Shown: positions 25,764 through 34,677 of the stretch, in pieces | Position numbering within the stretch: the first letter of the stretch is position 1 | Layout of the letters: every line of letters begins with the position of its first letter | NCBI RefSeq assembly: GCF_024343575.1 | Contig: NZ_RJUA01000023.1 | Span: 1-50,515, forward strand | DNA from: Lacihabitans sp. LS3-19 | GTDB taxonomy: Bacteria > Bacteroidota > Bacteroidia > Cytophagales > Spirosomataceae | DNA: 50,515 nt | Direction of reading: 5' to 3' | Position numbers and translations under genes: made by a program | Notes under the pieces: model-generated | What the model was told of the DNA's origin: nothing | Database searches by the model: none | The model's input: only the letters and a program-made list of their open reading frames with translations

Positions 25764-27839
25764 TTATTTAATTTTTATTTCAAATTGTACTCCTGCGTTG
25801 TAGTTTCTTGGTGGAGCCGGATTATAGAATCGATTGCCAAAAGCATTAAAATCATATCCAGCAGAATATTTGGCATTCATCAGATTATCAATTCCACCAT
25901 AAATTTTCAGTTTCGACTTGCTCCATTCTTTTAAATAACCCAATCTTAAAATCGAAACTAAAGCCTTATCGCTTGAAACATCATTTACATCGTTCAATAG
26001 TATTTTAGAAAGATAATTATTGTCAAAATACATATAAAAACCATTCCTTTGTTCTAAGTCTAATCTAAAAAAAGTATTGTATTTTGCTACTCCTGGAAGA
26101 TAATTGCCAGAAAAATCATTATTCCCTGAGCTATAGGTTTGGTATTTAAAGTCATAAACTACGAAATTTAAAACCATATCCACCTTTTTGAAAAATTGAT
26201 TTTTATTTGGTTTGACAATTTTGAAAATATTAGAAAATTCTATACCTTTTTGAATCAATCCTCCTGAATTAGTAAAATATTCATCACCATTTGCATTCAG
26301 ATTCCTAATCAGGCCATTTTTAACATTTTGATGGAAAAGCACCAAGTCTATATTCCAAAACGGAAGAGCGTTGGACTTAAATCCAATTTCTTTATTGATC
26401 CCTTTTTCGGCTTTCAAAAGCTGAACTTGAGATAATGTTTGGATAGTTGAAACAAACTCTTGTGCTGTTGGAGCCGAAAACCCATTGCTCAAATTAAAAT
26501 AAATAGAACTTTTATCATTGAAAGATTTCAAAAGTGAGATTCTAGGTGTAAATGGAACCACTGGCTTATCATTAACAATAATACTCTTTTCTTTGGTAGA
26601 CAAAGGCGTACGAACAAAGTCATAACTCTGTAAATTATAACTTAAGCCTGCAGTAAGAAAAATATCATGAGGCAAAACCCATTGGAATTGACCAAAAATA
26701 GAATTTTGAAACGATTTTACTTGGTCTGAATATCTTCCTGCTCCAGAAACTCCAAGATTATTGTCATAAACTGCAAAAGTCGAATTTGTATTTGTGCCTT
26801 CTGAACCCAACCAAAATTTCAAAGGCAACTCCACTATTTTTTTGGATAAAACAACTCTATAGCCCAAAGAGAATTCATTCCTTTTCTCAAAATTGGTAAT
26901 AAAAGGATTCTCCAATTTATTGGTAGTGTAAAAAATCGAAGAATTTAAATCAAAACTATTTTTTAAAGCAATTTGATCAGAAAAACCAATAAAGGCTATT
27001 TTTTGTCTAATGGCTGCTTTTTGATCTATTGCACTTGGCGTAGCTGGTGTTTTAGGTCTTGAAGCCTGAGGATTGGCGTCTTTTTGTGCCAAATTTAAAC
27101 CTCCTGGTGTTTGATATTCAAGTTCTGACAAAAAACCAAGAATATTTAACGTGTGCTTATTCGATAAAAATAATGAATGGTTTAAATTTAAAGTATTCTT
27201 TTCTAAAGCAGAATTTTCGCGATAACCGTCAGATTTTAATCGCGAAAAATTAATAAAAGTATTACTTTTTGAATTCCCATTTTGAAGAGCGGCAAAGCTA
27301 TTAACTGTTCCGTAAGAACCTAAATGTAAACCAGTTGATATTGTATTTCCAGGATTTGCAGTTTTGGTTTGCATATTTATGACTCCACCTATACCGGCAC
27401 CATAAATACTCCCTGAAGGACCTCTCAGTATTTCAATATTCCCAATGCTATTCATATCCAATTGGTTAAAATAACTCTGACCATTTGCATCTGACATCGG
27501 TATAGAATTCCAATATACTTTTACATTTCTAACGCCAAAAGGAGACCTAAGCGAGCTCCCTCTAATAGCAATCCTATAACTCCCAGGTGATCTTTCTTCA
27601 AACCTAACTCCAGCTTGTGAATTAAAAACCGGCAAAAGATTCGTATTCCCGAAACGCTCTATAGTTTTAAGGTCTATTTTTGAGACTGCAGCACCCGTTT
27701 TTAGAATACTTTGATTTGTTTCGAAACCCTTAACTATAGTTTCGTCCAATAGAATTGTTGAATCAGCTTGAGCCTGAACATCAAAAAAGAACAATACTAA
27801 AAAAGAAAAGCGAATTATTTTGCTAAGTGCTTTTCCCAT
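25764..27839 (-). CDS. TonB-dependent outer-membrane receptor
   Basis: A 691-aa receptor with a signal peptide ending ...FFDVQAQA, a plug domain (about 30-165; ERSPGSYRIAIRGSSLRSPF, then GPSGSIYGAGIGGVINMQTK) and a C-terminal 22-strand-type barrel ending RNYNAGVQFEIKIK with the terminal aromatic-rich strand. There is no N-terminal carboxypeptidase-like domain, so it resembles iron/cobalamin or copper-type receptors (OprC/FecA-like) more than SusC. The cargo cannot be read from sequence. The start overlaps the upstream gene by 25 bp. Confidence 0.92.
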   Translation of the reverse strand: MGKALSKIIRFSFLVLFFFDVQAQADSTILLDETIVKGFETNQSILKTGAAVSKIDLKTIERFGNTNLLPVFNSQAGVRFEERSPGSYRIAIRGSSLRSPFGVRNVKVYWNSIPMSDANGQSYFNQLDMNSIGNIEILRGPSGSIYGAGIGGVINMQTKTANPGNTISTGLHLGSYGTVNSFAALQNGNSKSNTFINFSRLKSDGYRENSALEKNTLNLNHSLFLSNKHTLNILGFLSELEYQTPGGLNLAQKDANPQASRPKTPATPSAIDQKAAIRQKIAFIGFSDQIALKNSFDLNSSIFYTTNKLENPFITNFEKRNEFSLGYRVVLSKKIVELPLKFWLGSEGTNTNSTFAVYDNNLGVSGAGRYSDQVKSFQNSIFGQFQWVLPHDIFLTAGLSYNLQSYDFVRTPLSTKEKSIIVNDKPVVPFTPRISLLKSFNDKSSIYFNLSNGFSAPTAQEFVSTIQTLSQVQLLKAEKGINKEIGFKSNALPFWNIDLVLFHQNVKNGLIRNLNANGDEYFTNSGGLIQKGIEFSNIFKIVKPNKNQFFKKVDMVLNFVVYDFKYQTYSSGNNDFSGNYLPGVAKYNTFFRLDLEQRNGFYMYFDNNYLSKILLNDVNDVSSDKALVSILRLGYLKEWSKSKLKIYGGIDNLMNAKYSAGYDFNAFGNRFYNPAPPRNYNAGVQFEIKIK

Positions 27840-28462
27840 TCTGTGTAGCTAAGGTTATATTGATTTAAAACTTCTTGCGGAACTCCGTCCCATTTGTTTG
27901 GTGTATTTCCAGCATAGCCCAAATCTTTAATGCCTATTTCTGAACTAAAAAAACCTGTTGCCGTAAGATTTCTCATTAGATTAAAGAAACTTACACCTTG
28001 CGAATGTTCAGGTTTAGCTTTAGCGGGATAGGCTATCAAATCCACTATTTTAAGCCTATCTGACGCAGACAATTGAACGAATTTCTTTGAAAACTGCTTT
28101 TTGGATTCATTATCCAGCCACATCAATCCACCTCTTAAAGGAGTTTGTTGATATGGCATATCTTTAGCAATAAATTCTATAAATGCCGGAACCCCAGCTT
28201 GGCTTGCACTGCCCGATTTGGCATCTGCAGGTATTATAATATCAACCAAAACAGTTACTGTGGCCAATTCATGAGCTGTAAAAAACTTTTCAGCTTTTAA
28301 TTTATTGTCTCGAATTATCTCATCTCTCAATCTGCCATTTTCAGCTTCTGGGATTTCTTTCGAAGGAGTTGCTTTTGGTTTAGTTTGAGCTATAGTTTCA
28401 CCCGAAACCATCACTCCAGCAGTGCCTAAACCAATATTTTTTAGAATATCTCTTCTTTTCAT
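27815..28462 (-). CDS. Gluconate 2-dehydrogenase subunit 3 family protein
   Basis: A 215-aa protein with a Tat-type signal (MKRRDILKNIGLGTAGVMVSG; RRDxL) and the subunit-3 core ALATVTVLVDIIIPADAKSGSASQAGVPAFIEF. In gluconate and fructose dehydrogenases this small subunit helps export the flavoprotein partner through the Tat system. Its partner is the GMC protein encoded 57 bp upstream, which lacks its own signal, so the pair is expected to reach the periplasm together. Confidence 0.93.
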   Translation of the reverse strand: MKRRDILKNIGLGTAGVMVSGETIAQTKPKATPSKEIPEAENGRLRDEIIRDNKLKAEKFFTAHELATVTVLVDIIIPADAKSGSASQAGVPAFIEFIAKDMPYQQTPLRGGLMWLDNESKKQFSKKFVQLSASDRLKIVDLIAYPAKAKPEHSQGVSFFNLMRNLTATGFFSSEIGIKDLGYAGNTPNKWDGVPQEVLNQYNLSYTEWEKHLAK

Positions 28463-28519
28463 TTTTCTTTTTTTTTGGTAAAAACGTTCAATCCGTTTTC
28501 AAGGAATTTCAAAAATTAA

Positions 28520-30259
28520 TTAAAAATCTTTTGCTTTTACGCCATTCATGATGAACTCAGAGGCACGAAGTGACAAAGCCAAAATAGTCCAAGTTGGGTT
28601 TTTGTCAGCTTGAGAAACAAATGGGCCGCCGTCTACCACAAATAAGTTTTTAACATCATGGGCTTGGCAATTTTTATTCAATGCCGACTTGTTCGGATCA
28701 TTTCCCATTCTTACAGTACCAACTTCGTGAATTATTCTACCCGGAGCAGCCAAACCGTAATTACTATCAGCACCAGGTTTAGTTCCATTCGGAATTCCTC
28801 CCAAAGCATGGATTATTTCCTCAAATGTGTCCTGCATGTGCTTGGCTTGTTTTATCTCATTATCGCTCCAGTTGTAATTGAATCTAAGCACTGGAATACC
28901 CCATTTATCAACTGTTTTGGGGTCAATCTCACAATAATTGTCTTCTCTTGCTATTGCTTCTCCCCTACCTGCCATGCCTATGTCAGTGCCATAGAAAAAT
29001 CTATAATCGTCTTTCAATGCAGCTCCATATCCTCCAGCTTCTTTCATATTTCCGCTTCTGTCTGGATATTTTCCGTTTACATTTTCCATCCCAAATCCAA
29101 AACCGTAGCCTGGCATTCTCTGTCCACCACCATACTCAATGTGGTATCCTCTAGGGAAATCTAGTTTACTGTTATCCAACCACCAAGGCGAATAAACGTG
29201 CATACCGCCAACGCCGTCTTCATTATATCTGGTTCTATTTGTCAAATGTGGAATAAAAGCACTACGACTAGCACCTGTACTGTCATGAAGATATTTGCCA
29301 ACGATTCCAGATGAATTAGCAAGACCATTAGGATGTTTTGAAGATTTTGAATTCAATAATAAACGAGCTGATTCACAAGCACTTGCTGCCAAAATTACAA
29401 TTTTGCCATGCACAGTTGTTTCTTCTAATGTATGTTTATTTACATACGAAACTCCAGTTGCCAAACCTTTTTCATCTGTCAGGACCTCTCTCGCCATGGC
29501 ATTGTTTATCAAAGTTAGGTTACCAGTTTTCATTGCTGGTTTAACCAAAACTGATGATGAAGAAAAGTCTGCATAAGCCATACAGCCTCTGCTACATTGG
29601 CCACAATAAAAACATTCTCCGCGGCCATTTATTGGCTTGGTAAGCATTGACATTCTTGAAGGAATAGTTAAAACGCCGGTTTTTTTATTGGCCTCCATCA
29701 GCATTAATTCATGCAAACGGGGCTTTGGAGGGGGTAAAAATATACTATCAGGATCATTAGAAAGACCTTCGCGAGTACCAAATACACCTACAAGTTTATC
29801 TACCTCATCGTAATATGGAGCGATATCATCATAACTGATTGGCCAATCATCGCCCAATCCGTCTATACTTTTTCTTTTAAAATCTTTAGGGCCAAAACGT
29901 AAAGAAATCCTTCCCCAGTGGTTGGTTCTACCGCCCAACATTCTAGAGCGAAACCAGTCAAACTCAGTTCCATTTTTACGGGTATAAGGTTCACCATCTA
30001 TTTCCCAACCGCCCCAAGCGGCGTCAAAGTCGCCAAATGCTCTTGTAGTGCCTGCACCTCTGCGAGGGGATTCCCATGGTTTTTTGAGTTGAGTTATATA
30101 TTTTGGATCGGCTGGATCGTAAAATCCACCGGCTTCGAGTAAACAAACTTTTGCACCTGCTTTGGTAAGTTGGTAAGCGGCCATGCCACCACCAGCACCA
30201 GAACCAACAATCACTACATCAAACACATTGGCTTGCTCTTTTATCTGAAAGTCTAACAT
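28520..30259 (-). CDS. GMC-family FAD oxidoreductase
   Basis: A 579-aa flavoprotein. FAD binding is shown by VVIVGSGAGGGMAAYQL (about 15-31) and LGGRTNHWGRISLRF. The C-terminal active-site part includes HEVGTVRMGNDPNKSALNKN and VDGGPFVSQADKNPTW, where the usual His/Asn pair would lie. A Cys cluster CFYCGQCSRGC (about 217-227) resembles the one seen in gluconate 2-dehydrogenase flavoproteins. The likely role is oxidation of a sugar or sugar acid in the periplasm. It is the first gene of the six-gene minus-strand run ending at 22712. Confidence 0.93.
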   Translation of the reverse strand: MLDFQIKEQANVFDVVIVGSGAGGGMAAYQLTKAGAKVCLLEAGGFYDPADPKYITQLKKPWESPRRGAGTTRAFGDFDAAWGGWEIDGEPYTRKNGTEFDWFRSRMLGGRTNHWGRISLRFGPKDFKRKSIDGLGDDWPISYDDIAPYYDEVDKLVGVFGTREGLSNDPDSIFLPPPKPRLHELMLMEANKKTGVLTIPSRMSMLTKPINGRGECFYCGQCSRGCMAYADFSSSSVLVKPAMKTGNLTLINNAMAREVLTDEKGLATGVSYVNKHTLEETTVHGKIVILAASACESARLLLNSKSSKHPNGLANSSGIVGKYLHDSTGASRSAFIPHLTNRTRYNEDGVGGMHVYSPWWLDNSKLDFPRGYHIEYGGGQRMPGYGFGFGMENVNGKYPDRSGNMKEAGGYGAALKDDYRFFYGTDIGMAGRGEAIAREDNYCEIDPKTVDKWGIPVLRFNYNWSDNEIKQAKHMQDTFEEIIHALGGIPNGTKPGADSNYGLAAPGRIIHEVGTVRMGNDPNKSALNKNCQAHDVKNLFVVDGGPFVSQADKNPTWTILALSLRASEFIMNGVKAKDF

Positions 30260-30484
30260 ATATTTGGGGTTGAATCTTTATTACCCTAAAAATAGAACCA
30301 TTATTTTGTTAAACGAAAAATCAATGCAGATTTTTTTAAAATAATTTATTATATATTGACAAAAGGAAATAATTCGAAGATGAGAAAGAGATTTTTTTGA
30401 GAAAAAAAAGTATTATAATGATACAAATTATATTAAAAAGAAATTGAAGAGTAAAATCACATATGCAAAGGTACCGAAATTAAA

Positions 30485-30719
30485 GTAGCTCCAGAAGGAA
30501 TCGAAGCGTCTAACCGCCACCCCATAGGTACCGGAAACAAAAAAGAGTAGCTCCAGAGGGAATCGAATCGAAGCGTCGAACCGCCACCCCATAGGTACCG
30601 GAAACCCCCGTTCTATCCATTAAACTAATTATTCTAGAAAAGTTTTGAGAATAAATAGTTGTAGCTCCAGAAGGAATCGAAGCGAAGCGTCAAACCGCCA
30701 CCCCTTAGGTACCGGAAAC
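30485..30719 (-). repeat. Partial tRNA-Arg copies A and C (with B between)
   Basis: Copies A (30485-30538) and C (30661-30719) contain the 3' half of the neighbouring tRNA-Arg, from the anticodon loop (GTTTCCGG on the minus strand) to the acceptor end (CTGGAGCTAC). The T-arm is altered by an inserted block (around GGGGTGGCGG...CGCTTCG). On the transcript sense each half is preceded by a run of T in place of the tRNA 5' half. Copy B has its own entry. The shared inserted block shows that A, B and C descend from one altered copy. Confidence 0.75.
30547..30626 (-). pseudogene. Pseudo-tRNA-Arg (copy B)
   Basis: Copy B keeps the D-arm, anticodon arm and 3' acceptor of the adjacent tRNA-Arg(CCG). 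It lacks the 5' acceptor strand, which diverges after TTTAATGG-type sequence into unrelated AT-rich bases, and has the same extra block in the T-arm as copies A and C plus a duplicated TCGAA. It cannot form a normal acceptor stem and should not function. Confidence 0.7.
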
Positions 30720-30728
30720 AAAAAAAAG

Positions 30729-30800
30729 TAGCTCCAGAGGGAATCGAACCCACACCAAGGGTACCGGAAACCCCCGTTCTATCCATTAAACTATGGAGCC
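30729..30800 (-). tRNA. tRNA-Arg (anticodon CCG)
   Basis: The acceptor GGCTCCA (30800-30794) pairs with TGGAGCT (30736-30730), with one G-T at the end. The D-stem is GTTT/GAAC and the anticodon stem GGGGT/ACCCT with loop TTCCGGT, giving anticodon CCG (codon CGG). The T-arm is GTGGG-TTCGATT-CCCTC with one T-T mismatch. The discriminator is A, and CCA is not encoded. Confidence 0.92.
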
Positions 30801-30844
30801 TTAAAAAGTTTTGCAAAATTAGGCTTTTTGAGCCATACTTTTAT

Positions 30845-31360
30845 TTATAAATCAAAAATTGCTTTTAATTCTGTTGCCTCGTTTGGTTTCATACGACCTG
30901 CTAATACCAATCTTAGTTGTCTTCTGCGAAGTGCTCCCTCAAATAATTCTTGTTCTAGATCGGTTTCAGGAATGGCTTCCGCAATTTCAATGGGTCTCCC
31001 GCTTTGGTCAACAGCTACAAAAGTCAAAAATGCCTGGTTCGTATTGTCTTTTAATCCTGCTGGAATATTCTCAGAAAAAACATTAACTATTACCTCAATA
31101 GAAGTATTAAATGCCCTTGTAACTTTGGCCTCGAGTGTAACAACATTACCCAAAGGTATAGCATTAACAAAAGAAACATTATCAACTGATGCAGTTACAA
31201 CGATTCTGTTGGAGTGTTTTTGAGCTGCTATAGCACCTGCAACATCCATCATACGCATCAGGTTTCCGCCCATTAAATTACCCAAAGTATTGGTATCATT
31301 TGGCATAACCATTTCGGTCATTATTGTTAAGGATTCTTTTACAAATTTCGATTTAGGCAT
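30845..31360 (-). CDS. Acyl-CoA thioesterase (hotdog fold, YciA-like)
   Basis: A 171-aa hotdog thioesterase. TEMVMPNDTNTLGNLMGGNLMRMMD contains the Asn/Asp active region, followed by ASVDNVSFVNAIPLGNVVTLEAKV and the helix-strand order of the YciA/ACOT group. It hydrolyses acyl-CoA; chain-length preference cannot be told. It lies directly upstream (in transcription order) of the tRNA-Arg gene, with a 44-bp gap. Confidence 0.92.
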   Translation of the reverse strand: MPKSKFVKESLTIMTEMVMPNDTNTLGNLMGGNLMRMMDVAGAIAAQKHSNRIVVTASVDNVSFVNAIPLGNVVTLEAKVTRAFNTSIEVIVNVFSENIPAGLKDNTNQAFLTFVAVDQSGRPIEIAEAIPETDLEQELFEGALRRRQLRLVLAGRMKPNEATELKAIFDL

Positions 31361-31444
31361 TCAATTCTTTTTTTTGCAAAATTAAGGATAGTTTTCTAGT
31401 TTTCCTTAATTCTGATAATTACCTAAATTCTTTCAGTCAAAAAT

Positions 31445-31475
31445 TTTGAAACTAGAGGAATAAGTATTTACTTTG
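31445..31475 (+). promoter_or_regulatory. Probable promoter of the DUF1361 operon
   Basis: TTTG at 31445-31448, 19 bp, then TTACTTTG at 31468-31475 (one mismatch to TAnnTTTG). The TTG codon at 31473 lies inside this -7 box, so the ATG at 31506 is the better start for the first gene. Confidence 0.4.
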
Positions 31476-31505
31476 AACTACAAAGTACTTTTTAATTACA
31501 TAATA

Positions 31506-32168
31506 ATGAATTTACGTCCAAGCAAACCTACTGTAAGTGTCTTGATTCTATGTTTTCTGTGCTTTATACTTTTAATGATAAGAGTAAAAATAACAGGATC
31601 GTTTATTGGGCTATTTTTAGTTTGGAATCTATTCTTAGCTATTACTCCTTTATTTTTCATTTTATTAGCAAAAAAAACTTTCGAGTTGTTTGACTCAAAA
31701 AAACCGATTGCCAGATTAATTATTTATACATTCATGATAGCATGGCTTTTGTTTTTTCCAAACTCACCTTATATCATTACCGACTTAATGCATTTGGGCC
31801 ATTTACCGAAAAACCTACTCTGGTTTGACTCTGTAGGCATATTCGTCACTGCACTAACTGGTTTATGTGTTGGACTATACTCAATTTTCATTTTCCAGAC
31901 ACTTCTTCAAAAATTAGTTGGAAATTTCAAAGCTTGGTTTTTCGTGGTTTTGAGCATGATTTTAAGTGGTTTCGGTTTGTACTTGGGTCGATTTGCGAGA
32001 TTCAATAGTTGGGACGCTTTTTCTAAGCCATTTTCTTTATTAAAACAGTCCATAGAAATCAGTCAAACGCCTTTGGCAATACAAACCACAGCTGTTTTCA
32101 GTATTGTTTTAATTGGCGTATATTTGTCTTTTTACAATCTAATATCTGTAAAAAATGAATTGGATTAA
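31506..32168 (+). CDS. DUF1361 membrane protein
   Basis: A 220-aa protein with about seven hydrophobic segments and the DUF1361 signature WLLFFPNSPYIITDLMHLGH, followed by WFDSVGIF and YLGRFARFNSWD. The function is unknown. It is the first gene of a four-gene operon; its end overlaps the diacylglycerol kinase start by 14 bp. Confidence 0.88.
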   Translation: MNLRPSKPTVSVLILCFLCFILLMIRVKITGSFIGLFLVWNLFLAITPLFFILLAKKTFELFDSKKPIARLIIYTFMIAWLLFFPNSPYIITDLMHLGHLPKNLLWFDSVGIFVTALTGLCVGLYSIFIFQTLLQKLVGNFKAWFFVVLSMILSGFGLYLGRFARFNSWDAFSKPFSLLKQSIEISQTPLAIQTTAVFSIVLIGVYLSFYNLISVKNELD

Positions 32169-32514
32169 AATGCTAAAAAGCTTCAAATATGCACTTGCAG
32201 GTATTTGGTCATTAGTAAAAAACGAAAATAATGCTCAGTTCCACTTTTTGGCGACTGTATTGGTAATATCCGCTGGTTTTTATTTAAAAATAAATATTAA
32301 TGAGTGGCTTATAATTGTTTTTTCGATAGCATTGGTGTGGTCAGGGGAAGCTTTTAATTCGGCAATTGAGAAAATTTGCGATAAAATTAGCCCAGAAAAA
32401 GACCCTATTATCAAAACGATTAAAGATATGTCTGCAGCTGGCGTTTTATTTTTAGCCATAGCTTCGGCAGTGGCCGGTGGTATAGTTTTTATTCCAAAAT
32501 TGTTCAAAATATGA
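32155..32514 (+). CDS. Diacylglycerol/undecaprenol kinase family protein
   Basis: A 119-aa integral membrane kinase of the DgkA type. It opens FKYALAGIWSLVKNENNAQFHF, the active segment is ALVWSGEAFNSAIEKICDKI (catalytic Glu and metal Glu), and MSAAGVLFLAIASAVAGGIVF follows. It phosphorylates diacylglycerol or undecaprenol; Gram-positive homologues act on undecaprenol. It overlaps the next gene by four bases. Confidence 0.93.
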   Translation: MNWIKMLKSFKYALAGIWSLVKNENNAQFHFLATVLVISAGFYLKININEWLIIVFSIALVWSGEAFNSAIEKICDKISPEKDPIIKTIKDMSAAGVLFLAIASAVAGGIVFIPKLFKI

Positions 32515-33134
32515 ATGAGCATTTAGAAAATCTAAAAGAAATCCGTTCTTTAATGGAACGTTCCTCTAAATTCCTTTCACTTAGTGGCTTGTCAGGTATT
32601 TCAGCAGGAATAATTGCCTTAGTTGGAGCTTATTTTGTTTATGCAAAAAAAGTAGAAATTACCAACAATTCTAACCCTAAAGGCATTTTTGATGCAGCTT
32701 TGCAAGGAACAGACTTCAAAATGTTTGTATTTCAAGTTGCTTGCTTTACATTAATTGGAGCCTTGATTTCTGGAATTTATTTTACAGTGAGAAAAGCAAA
32801 AAAGTCAAATGAAAAAATTTGGAATAATCTATCCAAAAAACTGCTACTAAACTTGAGTATTCCGCTAGTAACAGGAGCTTTATTTTCTTTGGCATTGGTA
32901 CAGCAAAACATGCTTTGGATGGCTGCTTCATCCACATTAATATTTTATGGATTAGCTCTAATATTCGCTTCTAATTATACTGTCCGAGATGTATTTTACT
33001 TAGGTTTATTAGAAATAGTGTTAGGACTTTTAAGTGTTATATTTGTAGGATATACTTTTTTGTTTTGGGTAGTAGGATTTGGGGTTTTACATATATTATA
33101 TGGAAGCTCCATGTATTTTAAATACGATAAATGA
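32511..33134 (+). CDS. Conserved multi-pass membrane protein next to a winged-helix regulator
   Basis: A 207-aa protein with a short cytosolic N-terminus (MNEHLENLKEIRSLMERSSK) and six hydrophobic segments. I recall similar proteins encoded next to small winged-helix regulators in Bacteroidota, but no function. It overlaps both neighbours by four bases (ATGA), so its amount is tied to the regulator encoded at 33131. Confidence 0.8.
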   Translation: MNEHLENLKEIRSLMERSSKFLSLSGLSGISAGIIALVGAYFVYAKKVEITNNSNPKGIFDAALQGTDFKMFVFQVACFTLIGALISGIYFTVRKAKKSNEKIWNNLSKKLLLNLSIPLVTGALFSLALVQQNMLWMAASSTLIFYGLALIFASNYTVRDVFYLGLLEIVLGLLSVIFVGYTFLFWVVGFGVLHILYGSSMYFKYDK

Positions 33135-33421
33135 TTTTAGAAAAATTCAATAAAACCTTTGAGAGCAAAGCTCGGTTGGGCATCATGTCGGTTTTGATGG
33201 TCAATGAGTCTGTGAATTTTAATTCACTCAAAGAACTATTGAATCTAACCGATGGCAACTTGGCAACACATGTAAAAGCCTTAGAAGAAGCTGGTTATCT
33301 ATCTGTTCAAAAAGAATTTATTGGCAGAAAACCTAACACATTATACCTCGTCACGGCTGATGGCCGTAAGGCTTTCGAAGACCATTTAAGTGTTTTGGAA
33401 GCTTTTATCAAAAACTCATAA
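33131..33421 (+). CDS. Winged-helix transcriptional regulator
   Basis: A 96-aa protein made of one ArsR/MarR-like winged helix. The recognition region is FNSLKELLNLTDGNLATHVKAL and the wing is FIGRKPNTLYLVTADGRKAFEDH. There are no metal-binding cysteines. It is last in the DUF1361 operon and probably acts together with the membrane protein encoded upstream. Confidence 0.88.
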   Translation: MILEKFNKTFESKARLGIMSVLMVNESVNFNSLKELLNLTDGNLATHVKALEEAGYLSVQKEFIGRKPNTLYLVTADGRKAFEDHLSVLEAFIKNS

Positions 33422-33479
33422 ACTGAATTCCGAATTTCTTCCCCAAAAATCCGTAAATTGCGACTTTTAATACATTACT

Positions 33480-34652
33480 ATGTCAGACCGTTATATGCAA
33501 AGGGGTGTTTCCGCCTCAAAAGAAGATGTTCACAAAGCCATCGAAAAACTGGATAAAGGATTATTTCCTAAGGCTTTTTGCAAAATTTCTCCGGATATTT
33601 TAGGTGGCGATGTAGATTACTGTAACATAATGCATGCTGACGGTGCTGGCACAAAAACCTCATTGGCCTATTTGTATTGGAAAGAAACTGGAGACTTGTC
33701 TGTATGGAAAGGAATTGCACAAGATTCTATAATAATGAATACCGACGACCTCCTTTGTGTGGGAGCTACTGGACCAATATTAATGTCGTCTTCAATAGAC
33801 AGAAATAAAGGAAAAATACCAGGTGAAGTAATAGCTGAAATAATAAACGGAAGTGAGGAAGTATTAGAAATGCTTCGAGAGAATGGCGTTGAAATATATA
33901 GCACAGGAGGAGAGACAGCAGATGTTGGTGACTTAGTAAGAACTATCACTGTAAACACCACAGTAATAGCCAGAATGAAAGTAGCAGATGTAATCTCAAA
34001 CGACAATATCAAACCCGGAAATGTAATCGTAGGATTGGCATCTTATGGAAAAGCCAACTATGAAACCGAATACAACGGAGGCATGGGAAGCAATGGTCTT
34101 ACATCGGCAAGGCACGATGTTCTGGATTTTCAATATGCGGAGAAATATCCAGAAAGCTATGACGCTGACATTCACAGTTCACTTGTCTACAGTGGCTCAA
34201 AAGTTTTAACAGATAAAATCGAAGTAGAAGATAACCTAGTTGCAAATGTCGGAAAACTAATCCTTTCACCAACAAGAACTTATGCACCTATTGTAAAAGA
34301 AATATTGGCAAAACTGAAAGGCAAAATAGATGGAATGGTTCACTGTAGCGGAGGTGCACAAACCAAAGTTTTACATTTTGTAGACAATGTCCATATTATA
34401 AAAGACAATTTATTCCCAATACCACCGCTTTTCAAACTTATTCAAGAGCAATCAGGTACTTCATGGTCAGAGATGTACAAAGTTTTCAATATGGGCCACA
34501 GATTAGAGGTTTACATATCTCCAGAACACGCTGAAGAAATAATCAGAATTTCAGAAAGCTTTGGTATTCCAGCTCAAATTGTAGGGAGAGTTGAAGCTTC
34601 GGATGTTAAGAAACTGACAATTTCTAGTGAGTTTGGGGAGTTTGAGTATTAA
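33480..34652 (+). CDS. purM: Phosphoribosylformylglycinamidine cyclo-ligase (AIR synthase)
   Basis: A 390-aa PurM-fold enzyme making aminoimidazole ribonucleotide in purine synthesis. Motifs are MHADGAGTKTSLAYLYW, DSIIMNTDDLLCVGATGPILMSSS, STGGETADVGDLVRT and VHCSGGAQTKVL, with FNMGHRLEVYI near the C-terminus. It is about 40 residues longer than the E. coli enzyme, as is usual for the Bacteroidota form. It stands 58 bp after the winged-helix gene and may be transcribed from its own promoter. Confidence 0.92.
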   Translation: MSDRYMQRGVSASKEDVHKAIEKLDKGLFPKAFCKISPDILGGDVDYCNIMHADGAGTKTSLAYLYWKETGDLSVWKGIAQDSIIMNTDDLLCVGATGPILMSSSIDRNKGKIPGEVIAEIINGSEEVLEMLRENGVEIYSTGGETADVGDLVRTITVNTTVIARMKVADVISNDNIKPGNVIVGLASYGKANYETEYNGGMGSNGLTSARHDVLDFQYAEKYPESYDADIHSSLVYSGSKVLTDKIEVEDNLVANVGKLILSPTRTYAPIVKEILAKLKGKIDGMVHCSGGAQTKVLHFVDNVHIIKDNLFPIPPLFKLIQEQSGTSWSEMYKVFNMGHRLEVYISPEHAEEIIRISESFGIPAQIVGRVEASDVKKLTISSEFGEFEY

Positions 34653-34677
34653 GTTTTTTGGATTTGGGATATATTGA

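Noticed and set aside
30485-30720. Repeats of about 60 bp considered as a CRISPR array
   Set aside because: Units are tRNA halves of unequal length with no unique spacers and no cas genes.
30634-30816. 60-codon minus-strand frame
   Set aside because: It spans the tRNA-Arg gene and its partial copy; no protein character.
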